Positions 1-5,126 of a stretch of 5,531 nucleotides of DNA are shown piece by piece; positions within the stretch are counted from its first letter, which is position 1, and each line of letters begins with the position of its first letter. Below the pieces are notes generated by a model. It did no database searches, was not told where the DNA came from, and was given only the letters and a program-made list of their open reading frames with translations. Origin of the DNA: Gammaproteobacteria bacterium (lineage in GTDB: Bacteria > Pseudomonadota > Gammaproteobacteria > Tenderiales > Tenderiaceae); assembly GCA_027001525.1 (NCBI GenBank), contig JALTMR010000218.1:1-5531 (forward strand), written 5' to 3'. Position numbers and translations under genes: made by a program.

Positions 1-1695
1 CTGGAAGTTGCGCCCTTCGCTGCCGATTTCGGAGCAGACCAGCACCGGGCTGCCGTACTCGGCATCGGCAAAGAAAGCGGCGGCGCGGTCGCGCTCCAGA
101 ATCGACATGTGTTCGTGGAACATGGCGGCGTGAATGCCGCTTTTCACCCGCAGGCGCTCGGCGATGTCCATGGCCGAGTCGGCGTTGTGGGTAATGACCA
201 GCACTTTTTTATTGCGCAGCGTTTTGAGTAATTTTTGCAGCCATTCGATGCGCGGATCAAATGTGGCCCAGGCGGCCGGGTTGCCGTCCTGAAGCAGCAA
301 TTCGGGGCTAAGCAGTAGCTGGTTGTCGGGCAGGGCCGAGATCTCGGCGCTCTCGATCAGCTCGCGGTATTGTGCCGGCATGGGCAGCGGGTAGCCGGTG
401 ACGCAGCGATCAGGGAAGCCTTTGACCGCTGCACGGGTGTTGCGAAACAGAACGCGGCCGGTGCCGTGGCGGTCCAGCAGCTGCTCCACCAGTTTGGTGC
501 GGGCCGCGCTGGCCTCCGCCGCATCGCTCTGGATGGTTTGCAGCAGCAATTCGCTGTCATCGTCGTTGATGGTGCGGCGCAGTGCCGTGACAGAGGTGGC
601 GGCCAGCGGCTTGCCTTCCAGTAGCTCCTCAACCGCCTGGGCAATGGGTTCGTAGTGCTTCTCTTCTTCGATAAAGCGGTCAAAATCGGGAAAGCGGTCG
701 GCATCGAGCAGGCGCAGACGGGCAAAATGGCTCTCCTTGCCCAGCTGTTCGGGGGTGGCGGTGAGTAGTATCACACCCTTGGTCTCCCGGGCCAGCGCTT
801 CGATGCAGTCGTATTCCGGGCTGCTTCGCTCCGGTGACCACTTCAGGTGGTGCGCTTCATCCACCACCAGCAGATCCCAGTGGGCCGCCATTGCCTGCTG
901 GTGACGCTTCCGGTTGGCCACCAGAAATTCCAGATTGCAGAGCACCAGCTGCTCGTCGTTGAATGGGTTGTCGCCCTCTTCGGCGGCCAGGCAGCGTTCC
1001 TCATCGAAGATGCTGAAGCGCAGATTAAAGCGGCGCAGCATCTCCACCAGCCACTGGTGAACCAGGCTTTCGGGAACTACGATCAAGACCCGCTGAGCCC
1101 GTTCGGTGAGCAGTTGCTGGTGCAATATCAGACCCGCTTCGATGGTTTTTCCCAGCCCCACCTCATCGGCCAGCAGTACGCGCGGCGCGTAGCGGTTGGC
1201 CACTTCGTGGGCGATATAGAGCTGGTGCGCCAGCAAACTGGTGCGCCCGCCAATGAGGCCGCGCAGGTCGGATTGAGCCAGAAAGTTGGCGTGTTGCAGG
1301 GTGTTGTAGCGCAGATCGAACCACTTCTGATGGTCGATTTTGGCGCTGAAGAGGCGCTCGGTGGGGCGGTTGAGCTGAATGAAGTTGTCCAGCTCCCCCT
1401 CCGCCACGGCGGCCGATTCGCCGTTTTCGTCAATGCCGATGTAGATGAGCAAACCGTTCTCTTCGTCCACCTCGGTGACGGTGAGCGTCCAGCCCTCGTG
1501 GGTGCGTATCTTGTCGCCGCAGCCAAAGGCCACACGGGTCAGCGGAGCGGTGTTTTTTGAGTAGACGCGGGTGTCGCCAGTGGCGAGGAAGAGGATGGTA
1601 ACGGTGCGGTGATCCGTGGTCAGAATAGTCCCCAGGCCAAGTTGCAGTTCAGCATCGTTAATCCAGCGCTGACCGGGAATAAAATCTTGCACCAT
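1..1695 (-). CDS. rapA: RapA, RNA polymerase-associated SWI2/SNF2 ATPase (3' end cut by window edge)
   Basis: RapA binds RNA polymerase in the cytoplasm and uses ATP hydrolysis to help recycle polymerase after transcription. The minus strand reads open from an ATG at 1695 to the window edge, giving 565 residues. The N-terminus (about 1-107, GQRWIND... and RTVTILF) matches the RapA Tudor-like region. The Snf2 ATPase motifs follow: Walker A ADEVGLGKTIEAG with K183, motif Ia VLIVVPESLVHQW (203-215), DEAH (279-282), LTATP (311-315), and motif V SEIGSEGRNFQ at the edge (555-565). These positions agree closely with E. coli RapA, which is about 968 residues, so roughly 40% including motif VI lies outside the window. 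An AGAGG ribosome site (1705-1709) sits 9 nt before the ATG. No frameshift is seen. The gene runs divergently from the DUF3025 gene. Identification rests on my recall of the E. coli protein. Confidence 0.97.
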   Translation of the reverse strand, partial: MVQDFIPGQRWINDAELQLGLGTILTTDHRTVTILFLATGDTRVYSKNTAPLTRVAFGCGDKIRTHEGWTLTVTEVDEENGLLIYIGIDENGESAAVAEGELDNFIQLNRPTERLFSAKIDHQKWFDLRYNTLQHANFLAQSDLRGLIGGRTSLLAHQLYIAHEVANRYAPRVLLADEVGLGKTIEAGLILHQQLLTERAQRVLIVVPESLVHQWLVEMLRRFNLRFSIFDEERCLAAEEGDNPFNDEQLVLCNLEFLVANRKRHQQAMAAHWDLLVVDEAHHLKWSPERSSPEYDCIEALARETKGVILLTATPEQLGKESHFARLRLLDADRFPDFDRFIEEEKHYEPIAQAVEELLEGKPLAATSVTALRRTINDDDSELLLQTIQSDAAEASAARTKLVEQLLDRHGTGRVLFRNTRAAVKGFPDRCVTGYPLPMPAQYRELIESAEISALPDNQLLLSPELLLQDGNPAAWATFDPRIEWLQKLLKTLRNKKVLVITHNADSAMDIAERLRVKSGIHAAMFHEHMSILERDRAAAFFADAEYGSPVLVCSEIGSEGRNFQ

Positions 1696-1734
1696 CTGTG
1701 ACCACCTCTGTCGATCTCGCAAAAACGGGCGCGT

Positions 1735-1740
1735 ATTCTA
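1735..1740 (-). promoter_or_regulatory. Candidate -10 element of the rapA promoter
   Basis: Read on the minus strand this is TAGAAT, a 5/6 match to the sigma-70 -10 consensus, preceded by GT. Transcription would start near 1728, giving a leader of about 33 nt that includes the AGAGG ribosome site. No convincing -35 hexamer is visible 16-18 bp upstream, so the promoter may be activator-dependent or the match may be chance. Confidence 0.4.
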
Positions 1741-1784
1741 ACCCGGAAAATTCATAAATCGTGCACAATCTCGCTTGCCTGTGG

Positions 1785-1798
1785 ATTCCCCGGGGAAT
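1785..1798. repeat. Perfect 14-bp palindrome in the rapA/DUF3025 divergent region
   Basis: ATTCCCCGGGGAAT is identical to its own reverse complement. A second C4/G4 pair follows at about 1817-1832 (GTCATCCCC, GATA, GGGGAC), and another CCCC run lies at 1847-1850. It could be an operator between the two divergent genes or a small cruciform. No regulator can be named from the sequence. Confidence 0.5.
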
Positions 1799-1864
1799 AT
1801 CTTCTCAATCCTCCGTCATCCCCGATAGGGGACGCTTGCGAAATTTCCCCGTGAAACCAATACG

Positions 1865-1883
1865 CTGCGCGGCATTGGCGCAG
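1865..1883. repeat. Short GC-rich hairpin in the DUF3025 upstream region
   Basis: CTGCGC (1865-1870) and GCGCAG (1878-1883) form a 6-bp stem around a 7-nt loop. It lies upstream of the candidate -10 at 1943, so it would be outside the transcript if that promoter is right. No T tract follows, so it is not a typical terminator. Confidence 0.35.
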
Positions 1884-1942
1884 ATTTATGAATGTTCCGG
1901 GTGGGTAGGTTCAGGCCGACTGGTTCGTGGTGGCGGATCAGG

Positions 1943-1948
1943 TAGAAT
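1943..1948 (+). promoter_or_regulatory. Candidate -10 element of the DUF3025 gene promoter
   Basis: TAGAAT is a 5/6 match to the sigma-70 -10 consensus, 31 nt before the ATG at 1980. This would give a leader of roughly 25 nt containing the AGAGGGG ribosome site (1962-1968). The region 16-18 bp upstream (around CTGGTT) is a poor -35. It mirrors the TAGAAT element facing rapA. Confidence 0.35.
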
Positions 1949-1979
1949 TGACGCACAAAACAGAGGGGTAGTGTGGTTG

Positions 1980-2837
1980 ATGGATGTAGATGCGCTTGTG
2001 CCGTGGACGCCCGATTTCACGTCGCGCTCACCGATGTATGATGTGTTGCGGCCTCTGGCCGACCATTTTGCCGGTTTTCAGCCATCGCAGTGGCCCGGGC
2101 TGGCGGACTTTCAGCACCTGCTGGCGCAGTGGCCCGAGCCCATCATGACGCTGGGCAGGCAGCCGCTGAGGGTGGTGGCTCAGGCTGGCAAGCCGGGCCG
2201 TTTTGAGCAGCACTACGCCCCCCGCATCTACTTCACCGGCGAGATTCAGACCCGCACTGAAAACTGGCACGACTTCTTTCAGTACCTCACCTGGTTTATG
2301 TTCCCCAAAACCAAGGCGGTGATTAACGCCATCCACATCCCGGCGGCGAAGCAGCGTTTGGCCGCCGGGGGTGAGCTGGGCCGGCGTACGCCGATCGAGA
2401 ATACCTTGTCTCTGTTCGATGAGGGCGGTGCGGTGATCGTCTCCAGTGATGCGTCGTTGTTGCAGTTGATTCGCGAGTTCAGGTGGAAAGAGCTGTTCTG
2501 GCAGCGGCGCGCAGAGCTGGCAGAAAAACTTCAGTGTGTGACGTTTGGTCATGCCCTGTTTGAGAAGGGGTTGGCCCCCTATATTGGTATGACGGCAAAC
2601 AGTATTCTGCTGCACGCCGAAGCGAGCTATTTCGATCTGCCCCTCAAGCAGCAGTGGGGCTGGGTGGATCAACGGTTGGCTACTATTTTCGCCGAAGGCA
2701 AAACACTCCGAAAGCCCAGAGATCTGCAGCCGTTTCCGATTCTAGGCATGCCGGGGTGGGACAAAGCCAATGATCAGGCGTCCTACTATGAGAATAGAGG
2801 TTACTTTAGGCCCGGGCGGTTTCGCCGGGCCGGTTAA
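1980..2837 (+). CDS. DUF3025 domain protein, function unknown
   Basis: This 285-residue protein matches the DUF3025 family as I recall it; the family's biochemical role is unknown. Recognisable conserved blocks are the DFFQYLTWFMFPKTKAVIN segment (98-116, then H119), RTPIENTLSLFDEGGAVIVS (136-155), FGHALFEKGLAPYIGMTA (189-206), and a C-terminal PILGMPGW...N...YY...YFRP block (253-278). No signal peptide or membrane segment is apparent, so it is probably cytoplasmic. The frame is open back to 1761, but the upstream residues look non-conserved. ATG 1980 follows a GAGGGG ribosome site (1963-1968) at 11 nt, and TTG 1977 is a close alternative. The last ten or so codons are built from a GC-rich hairpin (2809-2831). 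The lipoprotein gene starts 24 nt later on the same strand. Confidence 0.85.
   Translation: MDVDALVPWTPDFTSRSPMYDVLRPLADHFAGFQPSQWPGLADFQHLLAQWPEPIMTLGRQPLRVVAQAGKPGRFEQHYAPRIYFTGEIQTRTENWHDFFQYLTWFMFPKTKAVINAIHIPAAKQRLAAGGELGRRTPIENTLSLFDEGGAVIVSSDASLLQLIREFRWKELFWQRRAELAEKLQCVTFGHALFEKGLAPYIGMTANSILLHAEASYFDLPLKQQWGWVDQRLATIFAEGKTLRKPRDLQPFPILGMPGWDKANDQASYYENRGYFRPGRFRRAG
2809..2831 (+). terminator. GC-rich stem-loop overlapping the end of the DUF3025 gene
   Basis: GGCCCGGGCG (2809-2818) pairs with CGCCGGGCC (2823-2831) as 9 bp with one bulged G and a GTTT loop. It lies inside the coding sequence and encodes part of the tail RPGRFRRAG. It is followed by GGTTAATGTTAATC rather than a T run, so it is an incomplete intrinsic terminator. 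It might act as an mRNA 3'-end stabiliser or partial attenuator before the lipoprotein gene. Confidence 0.45.
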
Positions 2838-2861
2838 TGTTAATCAAGAGAGGAAAACACA

Positions 2862-3176
2862 ATGACTAGAGTACAAAAGCTGGGATCCCTTGCCGCTGCC
2901 AGTGCGCTGGTTTTCGCCCTGGCGGGGTGCGAGCAGAGCAAGCAGGTGGCTGAGGATCTGCAGGACAAGGCCAACGAAGCCATCGAGCGTGGCAGTGATG
3001 CGGTGGGTGCCGCCAGGGAGCGGGTAGAAGAGGCTTCCCAGGTGATTGACCAGACCAAAGAGGCCCTGGCTTCCGCTGCGGAGAAGGCCGAGAGCCTGAA
3101 AGAGAAGGCGAGTGATATGGCGGGTGAGGTCTCTGACAGCGTGACGGAAAAGGTGGAAAAGCTGCGCAGTGAATAA
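2862..3176 (+). CDS. Small, highly charged alpha-helical lipoprotein
   Basis: This 104-residue protein has a lipoprotein signal peptide: basic MTRVQK, hydrophobic stretch 7-19, and lipobox LAGC with the lipidated cysteine at C23. E24 follows the cysteine, so nothing signals inner-membrane retention and an outer-membrane, periplasm-facing location is likely. The 82-residue mature part is rich in A, E, K, S, D and V. It has no Pro, Phe, Trp, Tyr, His or further Cys, and it shows repeated amphipathic segments (VAEDLQDKANEAIER, SLKEKASDMAGEV). It should form one long helix or coiled coil, loosely like Lpp, apolipoprotein-like or LEA-type proteins. I do not recognise a specific family. GAGAGGA (2848-2854) lies 7 nt before the ATG. 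It may be cotranscribed with the DUF3025 gene 24 nt upstream, or expressed separately. Confidence 0.85.
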   Translation: MTRVQKLGSLAAASALVFALAGCEQSKQVAEDLQDKANEAIERGSDAVGAARERVEEASQVIDQTKEALASAAEKAESLKEKASDMAGEVSDSVTEKVEKLRSE

Positions 3177-3188
3177 GGCAGCCCCGCG

Positions 3189-3205
3189 CGGCGGATGAGC
3201 CGCCG
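3189..3205 (+). terminator. Possible terminator hairpin after the lipoprotein gene
   Basis: CGGCGG (3189-3194) and CCGCCG (3200-3205) form a perfect 6-bp GC stem with loop ATGAG, 12 nt after the lipoprotein stop. Only TT follows directly and a TTTT occurs later, so the T tract is poor. Position and stem strength favour a weak terminator or an mRNA end-protecting hairpin. Confidence 0.45.
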
Positions 3206-3261
3206 TTCAGCAATGTGCTTTTCAGGCAGCGGCCGTGCGTAGTGGTGCGTATTGGGTTCAG

Positions 3262-3292
3262 GCCCGGTTTCGCCCACTATGAGTGGCCGGGC
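3262..3292 (+). promoter_or_regulatory. Stem-loop just upstream of the globin gene
   Basis: GCCCGG (3262-3267) pairs with CCGGGC (3287-3292), and CCACT (3274-3278) pairs with AGTGG (3282-3286). The loop is ATG and a 6-nt bulge (3268-3273) sits on the left side. It ends 8 nt before the globin ribosome site TGAGGA. The loop ATG is in frame with the globin but lacks a ribosome site. It could be a 5'-leader structure or a terminator for upstream transcription without a T tract. Confidence 0.45.
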
Positions 3293-3314
3293 ACAATTGC
3301 TGAGGAAATTGAGT

Positions 3315-3863
3315 ATGGTCACTAGCTTGGAAGACAATATCCGCGTTTTTCTCCACATCAATAACTTCTCTGACAGCCAGCATCAGGATCTATCCAGGGT
3401 GGCGGCGCTGGTTTTACCCCATATTCCTCGCATCACTGATGAGTTCTATCAGCGCCTCGCCTCTGAACCCCTGACGGCGCGATACATCGAAGGGCGGCTG
3501 GAAGGGCTGAAAAACACCCACACCCAGTGGCTGGAATCGCTCTTCAAGGCGCAGATCGACGGCGACTTTTTCGAAAACCAGCTGCGCATCGGTCGTACCC
3601 ACGTCTGTGCCCAGATACCGCCACTGTTTGTTGCCGGCAGCATGAGTTTTCTGCGTTCCGTCTTCCCCAGCATTATCGAAAAAGAGACCGGCAATGCTGA
3701 GGGTGCGGGGGCCATCTCGGGCGCTATTCTCAAAACGCTCGACCTGTGTCACTACCTGATCGATCACGCCTATGAACAGGACAGGCTCAGCCGCATCACC
3801 GGAGCCACCGGCCTCTCCCGGCCATTGCTGGAAAACCTCATTGCCCTGAAGCAGCGCGCTTGA
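3315..3863 (+). CDS. Stand-alone sensor globin / protoglobin-domain protein
   Basis: The 182-residue product resembles the heme domain of globin-coupled sensors such as E. coli DosC and HemAT. The segment RIGRTHVCAQIPP puts a proximal heme-ligand histidine at H96, equivalent to the HARIGIP block of DosC (H98). The earlier DEFYQRL block carries Y45, the position of the distal B10 tyrosine that contacts bound O2 in such sensors. W72 in TQWLESLF also fits the pattern. The globin fold fills the protein; only a short tail (about 160-182) follows, so there is no cyclase, kinase or chemotaxis output domain. It probably binds O2, NO or CO in the cytoplasm, with role and partner unknown. ATG 3315 has TGAGGA (3301-3306) at 8 nt; in-frame starts at 3279 and 3252 lack such a site. 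The UPF0149 gene begins 57 nt after the stop. Confidence 0.85.
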   Translation: MVTSLEDNIRVFLHINNFSDSQHQDLSRVAALVLPHIPRITDEFYQRLASEPLTARYIEGRLEGLKNTHTQWLESLFKAQIDGDFFENQLRIGRTHVCAQIPPLFVAGSMSFLRSVFPSIIEKETGNAEGAGAISGAILKTLDLCHYLIDHAYEQDRLSRITGATGLSRPLLENLIALKQRA

Positions 3864-3909
3864 TCTGCGCATTTTGGTGTAAACTCCCCGCCCCTCTTTT
3901 CTGCTTACC

Positions 3910-3913
3910 GGAG
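3910..3913 (+). promoter_or_regulatory. Ribosome binding site that fixes a TTG start
   Basis: GGAG lies 7 nt before TTG 3921. No ATG or GTG codon with an equally placed site is found nearby, and translation from this TTG gives the N-terminus expected of the UPF0149 protein. This supports the unusual start codon. Confidence 0.6.
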
Positions 3914-3920
3914 CGCCACC

Positions 3921-4514
3921 TTGAATCGCCAACTCGCCGAATTTCTCGCTGCTGATAAACGCCCTGAGGGGGCGATGATCTACCCCGAAGTGCACGGATT
4001 TCTCTTTAGCGTCTGCGCCTGTCCCGAGGTGATTCCTGCGGACGAGTGGTTGCCGCTCATCTTCAATAACGAGGCGGCTAATTTTGCCGATGACGCTGAG
4101 TCCGAGGCGATGACCGCTGCTCTCATGGCGTTGCACGGCGAGATCAGCGCACAGATCGCGGCAGACGAGTTGGCGCTGCCGTCGTGGTGCGCGGTGCTGG
4201 AGCCACCGCTGGAGAACTTTGGTGACGAAGCTCCGCTGGCCTACTGGGCCCGAGGCTTTCTCGATGGCCATGAATGGCTGAGTGAAATCTGGGAGGCCTG
4301 CGTGTCTGACGCCGCCGATGACGAGTTGGGCCCTGCGCTGCTGGTGCTCTTTTTCTTCGCTGACCGCGAACTGGCCGACACACTGTGCCGAGAAGCCGGG
4401 CTGGAAGAGGTGACGGTGGGGCGGATGGCGGAGATGGCGGCGGATAACATCCCCACCGCGATGTCGAGCTACGCCCGCATCGGCCGCGCCATCAGTGAGG
4501 GCATGAAGGCTTAG
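3921..4514 (+). CDS. UPF0149 (YgfB/YecA-like) family protein
   Basis: The 197-residue acidic protein matches the UPF0149 family, which includes E. coli YgfB and YecA. Visible family features are the N-terminal EVHGFLFSVCACPEVIPADEWLPLIF block (23-48), comparable to the AELDGLLTAVLSSP...W region of YecA, and the YWARGFLDGHEWLSEIW block (108-124), comparable to the FGYMRG...W region. A helical C-terminus follows. Unlike YecA it has no C-terminal cysteine-rich SEC-C zinc motif; it ends at RIGRAISEGMKA. No signal peptide or membrane helix is clear, so it is probably cytoplasmic. Family function is poorly defined. It starts at TTG with GGAG 7 nt upstream. It may be cotranscribed with the globin gene 57 nt upstream. 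No strong terminator follows directly. Confidence 0.85.
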   Translation: MNRQLAEFLAADKRPEGAMIYPEVHGFLFSVCACPEVIPADEWLPLIFNNEAANFADDAESEAMTAALMALHGEISAQIAADELALPSWCAVLEPPLENFGDEAPLAYWARGFLDGHEWLSEIWEACVSDAADDELGPALLVLFFFADRELADTLCREAGLEEVTVGRMAEMAADNIPTAMSSYARIGRAISEGMKA

Positions 4515-4626
4515 ACACTGTCTGTGGGCGGATGACGCTGAAGTAAAAATAGCCGAATCAGGCGGGCTGCGCTCGCGTGTGGATTTATGTTTCTTCCTCT
4601 CTCGTGAGTTGTGAATAAATTAAGAG

Positions 4627-4640
4627 TTGTTCTAAATCAA
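4627..4640. promoter_or_regulatory. FNR/Anr-like palindrome
   Basis: TTGTT-CTAA-ATCAA matches the FNR consensus TTGAT-N4-ATCAA at 9 of 10 positions. FNR/Anr regulators respond to oxygen. No well-placed promoter is seen directly around it, and its relation to the sensor-globin gene upstream is unknown. Confidence 0.3.
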
Positions 4641-4715
4641 CGCTGTTTTCAGCTCTGGCGCCGAAGCCGGTTGAAATCCTAACTTACGGTATTTATTACT
4701 GCTTTATGTCAAGCG

Positions 4716-4745
4716 TTGAATCTATGCACAAAATCTGTGGATAAC
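4716..4745 (+). promoter_or_regulatory. Candidate promoter overlapping the central DnaA box
   Basis: TTGAAT (4716-4721) and GATAAC (4740-4745) are 4/6 matches to the -35 and -10 consensus with 18-bp spacing. The -10 overlaps the perfect DnaA box at 4736-4744. If used, a transcript would start near 4752 and could end at the hairpin at 4801-4829, giving an RNA of about 80 nt. This is speculative. Confidence 0.25.
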
Positions 4746-4754
4746 TTTGTGCAT
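4724..4754. repeat. 9-bp inverted repeat flanking a perfect DnaA box
   Basis: ATGCACAAA (4724-4732) and TTTGTGCAT (4746-4754) are exact reverse complements, 13 bp apart. The spacer contains the TTATCCACA box (minus, 4736-4744). Each arm overlaps a one-mismatch DnaA box, so three boxes are packed within 35 bp. Confidence 0.7.
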
Positions 4755-4800
4755 GATTTGTAGAAAATGGCCCTAAAGCCCACTGTTGTGCAGTTGCTGT

Positions 4801-4829
4801 AAAGTTGGTTAAATTTTAGCCAACTTTTT
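4801..4829 (+). terminator. AT-rich stem-loop with T tract (possible intrinsic terminator)
   Basis: AAAGTTGGTTAAA (4801-4813) pairs with TTTAGCCAACTTT (4815-4827). About 12 bp can form, including one G-T wobble, around a tiny loop, and the T run extends to 4829. Only four GC pairs are present. It might end transcripts from the UPF0149 gene 290 nt upstream or from a small RNA, or be part of an unwinding element. Confidence 0.4.
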
Positions 4830-4835
4830 AAATTT

Positions 4836-4865
4836 CAATAAAATCAATTGGTTATGTTTTTATTG
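4836..4865. repeat. 8-bp inverted repeat in the AT-rich stretch
   Basis: CAATAAAA (4836-4843) and TTTTATTG (4858-4865) are exact reverse complements separated by 14 bp. It lies next to the hairpin at 4801-4829. Role unknown; it may simply reflect the AT-rich composition. Confidence 0.4.
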
Positions 4866-4916
4866 GGGAGGAATAACATTTTTCTTTCTGTTGGGTGATT
4901 TATTTTCAATTGCCCC

Positions 4917-4944
4917 TTGCCATTGTGAATAAAGTGACTATTCT
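4917..4944 (+). promoter_or_regulatory. Candidate sigma-70 promoter for ppiC with a long leader
   Basis: TTGCCA (4917-4922, 5/6) and TATTCT (4939-4944, 4/6) are separated by 16 bp. A start near 4951 would give a leader of about 175 nt containing the stem-loop at 5008-5065. A DnaA box (4924-4932) sits in the spacer, so DnaA could repress it. A closer -10-like TAATAT at 5090-5095 has no good -35. Confidence 0.4.
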
Positions 4945-5007
4945 TCGTCTTTCCAAAACCAATTTTCCTCCGTTTTGCACATTTTTCGGGGTCGTTTTGG
5001 CAGCCTG

Positions 5008-5065
5008 TTTTCAGCACTTAGCGGGTCTGGATATCACGCAACAGGTGATGCCAGGCCGCTGAAAA
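5008..5065 (+). promoter_or_regulatory. Large stem-loop upstream of ppiC
   Basis: AGCGG (5020-5024), CTGG (5027-5030) and ATCAC (5033-5037) pair with GTGAT (5045-5049), CCAG (5051-5054) and CCGCT (5056-5060), giving 14 bp with small internal loops around GCAACAG. An alternative outer stem, TTTTCAGC (5008-5015) with GCTGAAAA (5058-5065), competes for the base of the helix. It may be a leader element controlling ppiC, or a DNA-level palindrome. Confidence 0.5.
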
Positions 5066-5126
5066 GGCATAATAGGCAACGAGTTATCGTAATATTATTA
5101 AAAACTAATGATTTAGGAGAGATTGA

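Larger units (their letters stand above)
4515..5126. other. AT-rich intergenic region with DnaA-box cluster (origin-like)
   Basis: This 612-bp stretch has no credible gene. It contains DnaA-box matches to TT(A/T)TNCACA at 4610-4618 (minus, TTATTCACA), 4736-4744 (minus, TTATCCACA, the high-affinity form), 4924-4932 (minus, TTATTCACA) and 4973-4981 (plus, TTTTGCACA). One-mismatch boxes lie at 4722-4730 (plus, CTATGCACA) and 4748-4756 (minus, TCATGCACA). Between the box groups lies a very AT-rich stretch (about 28% GC over 4801-4920), which could serve as a DNA-unwinding element. There is no GATC in the region, unlike the enteric oriC. It could be a chromosomal origin, a DnaA titration site or a DnaA-regulated promoter region. 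The neighbours (UPF0149 gene, ppiC) are not classic origin markers such as dnaA, rpmH or mnmG. Confidence 0.45.

Noticed and set aside
847..1560. A 237-codon plus-strand open frame
   Set aside because: It lies wholly antisense to rapA, whose motifs are clear, and its product shows no recognisable domain.
1761..1979. N-terminal extension of the DUF3025 protein from 1761
   Set aside because: The extra 73 residues look like translated intergenic DNA with palindromes, and the ribosome site at 1962-1968 fits the start at 1980.
2028..2672. A 214-codon minus-strand open frame
   Set aside because: It is a shadow of the DUF3025 gene in GC-rich DNA, with no family motif.
3414..4271. A 285-codon minus-strand open frame
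   Set aside because: It overlaps both the globin and UPF0149 genes in antisense. Those two have family motifs and good ribosome sites, while this frame has neither.
4865..4884. Strong Shine-Dalgarno-like GGGGAGG in the AT-rich region
   Set aside because: The following frame from ATT stops after six codons and no ATG, GTG or TTG start is suitably spaced, so it is not a translation start.
4515..5126. tRNA gene or CRISPR array in the long intergenic region
   Set aside because: No cloverleaf-type pairing with a T-loop GTTCRA box and no regularly spaced direct repeats are visible.
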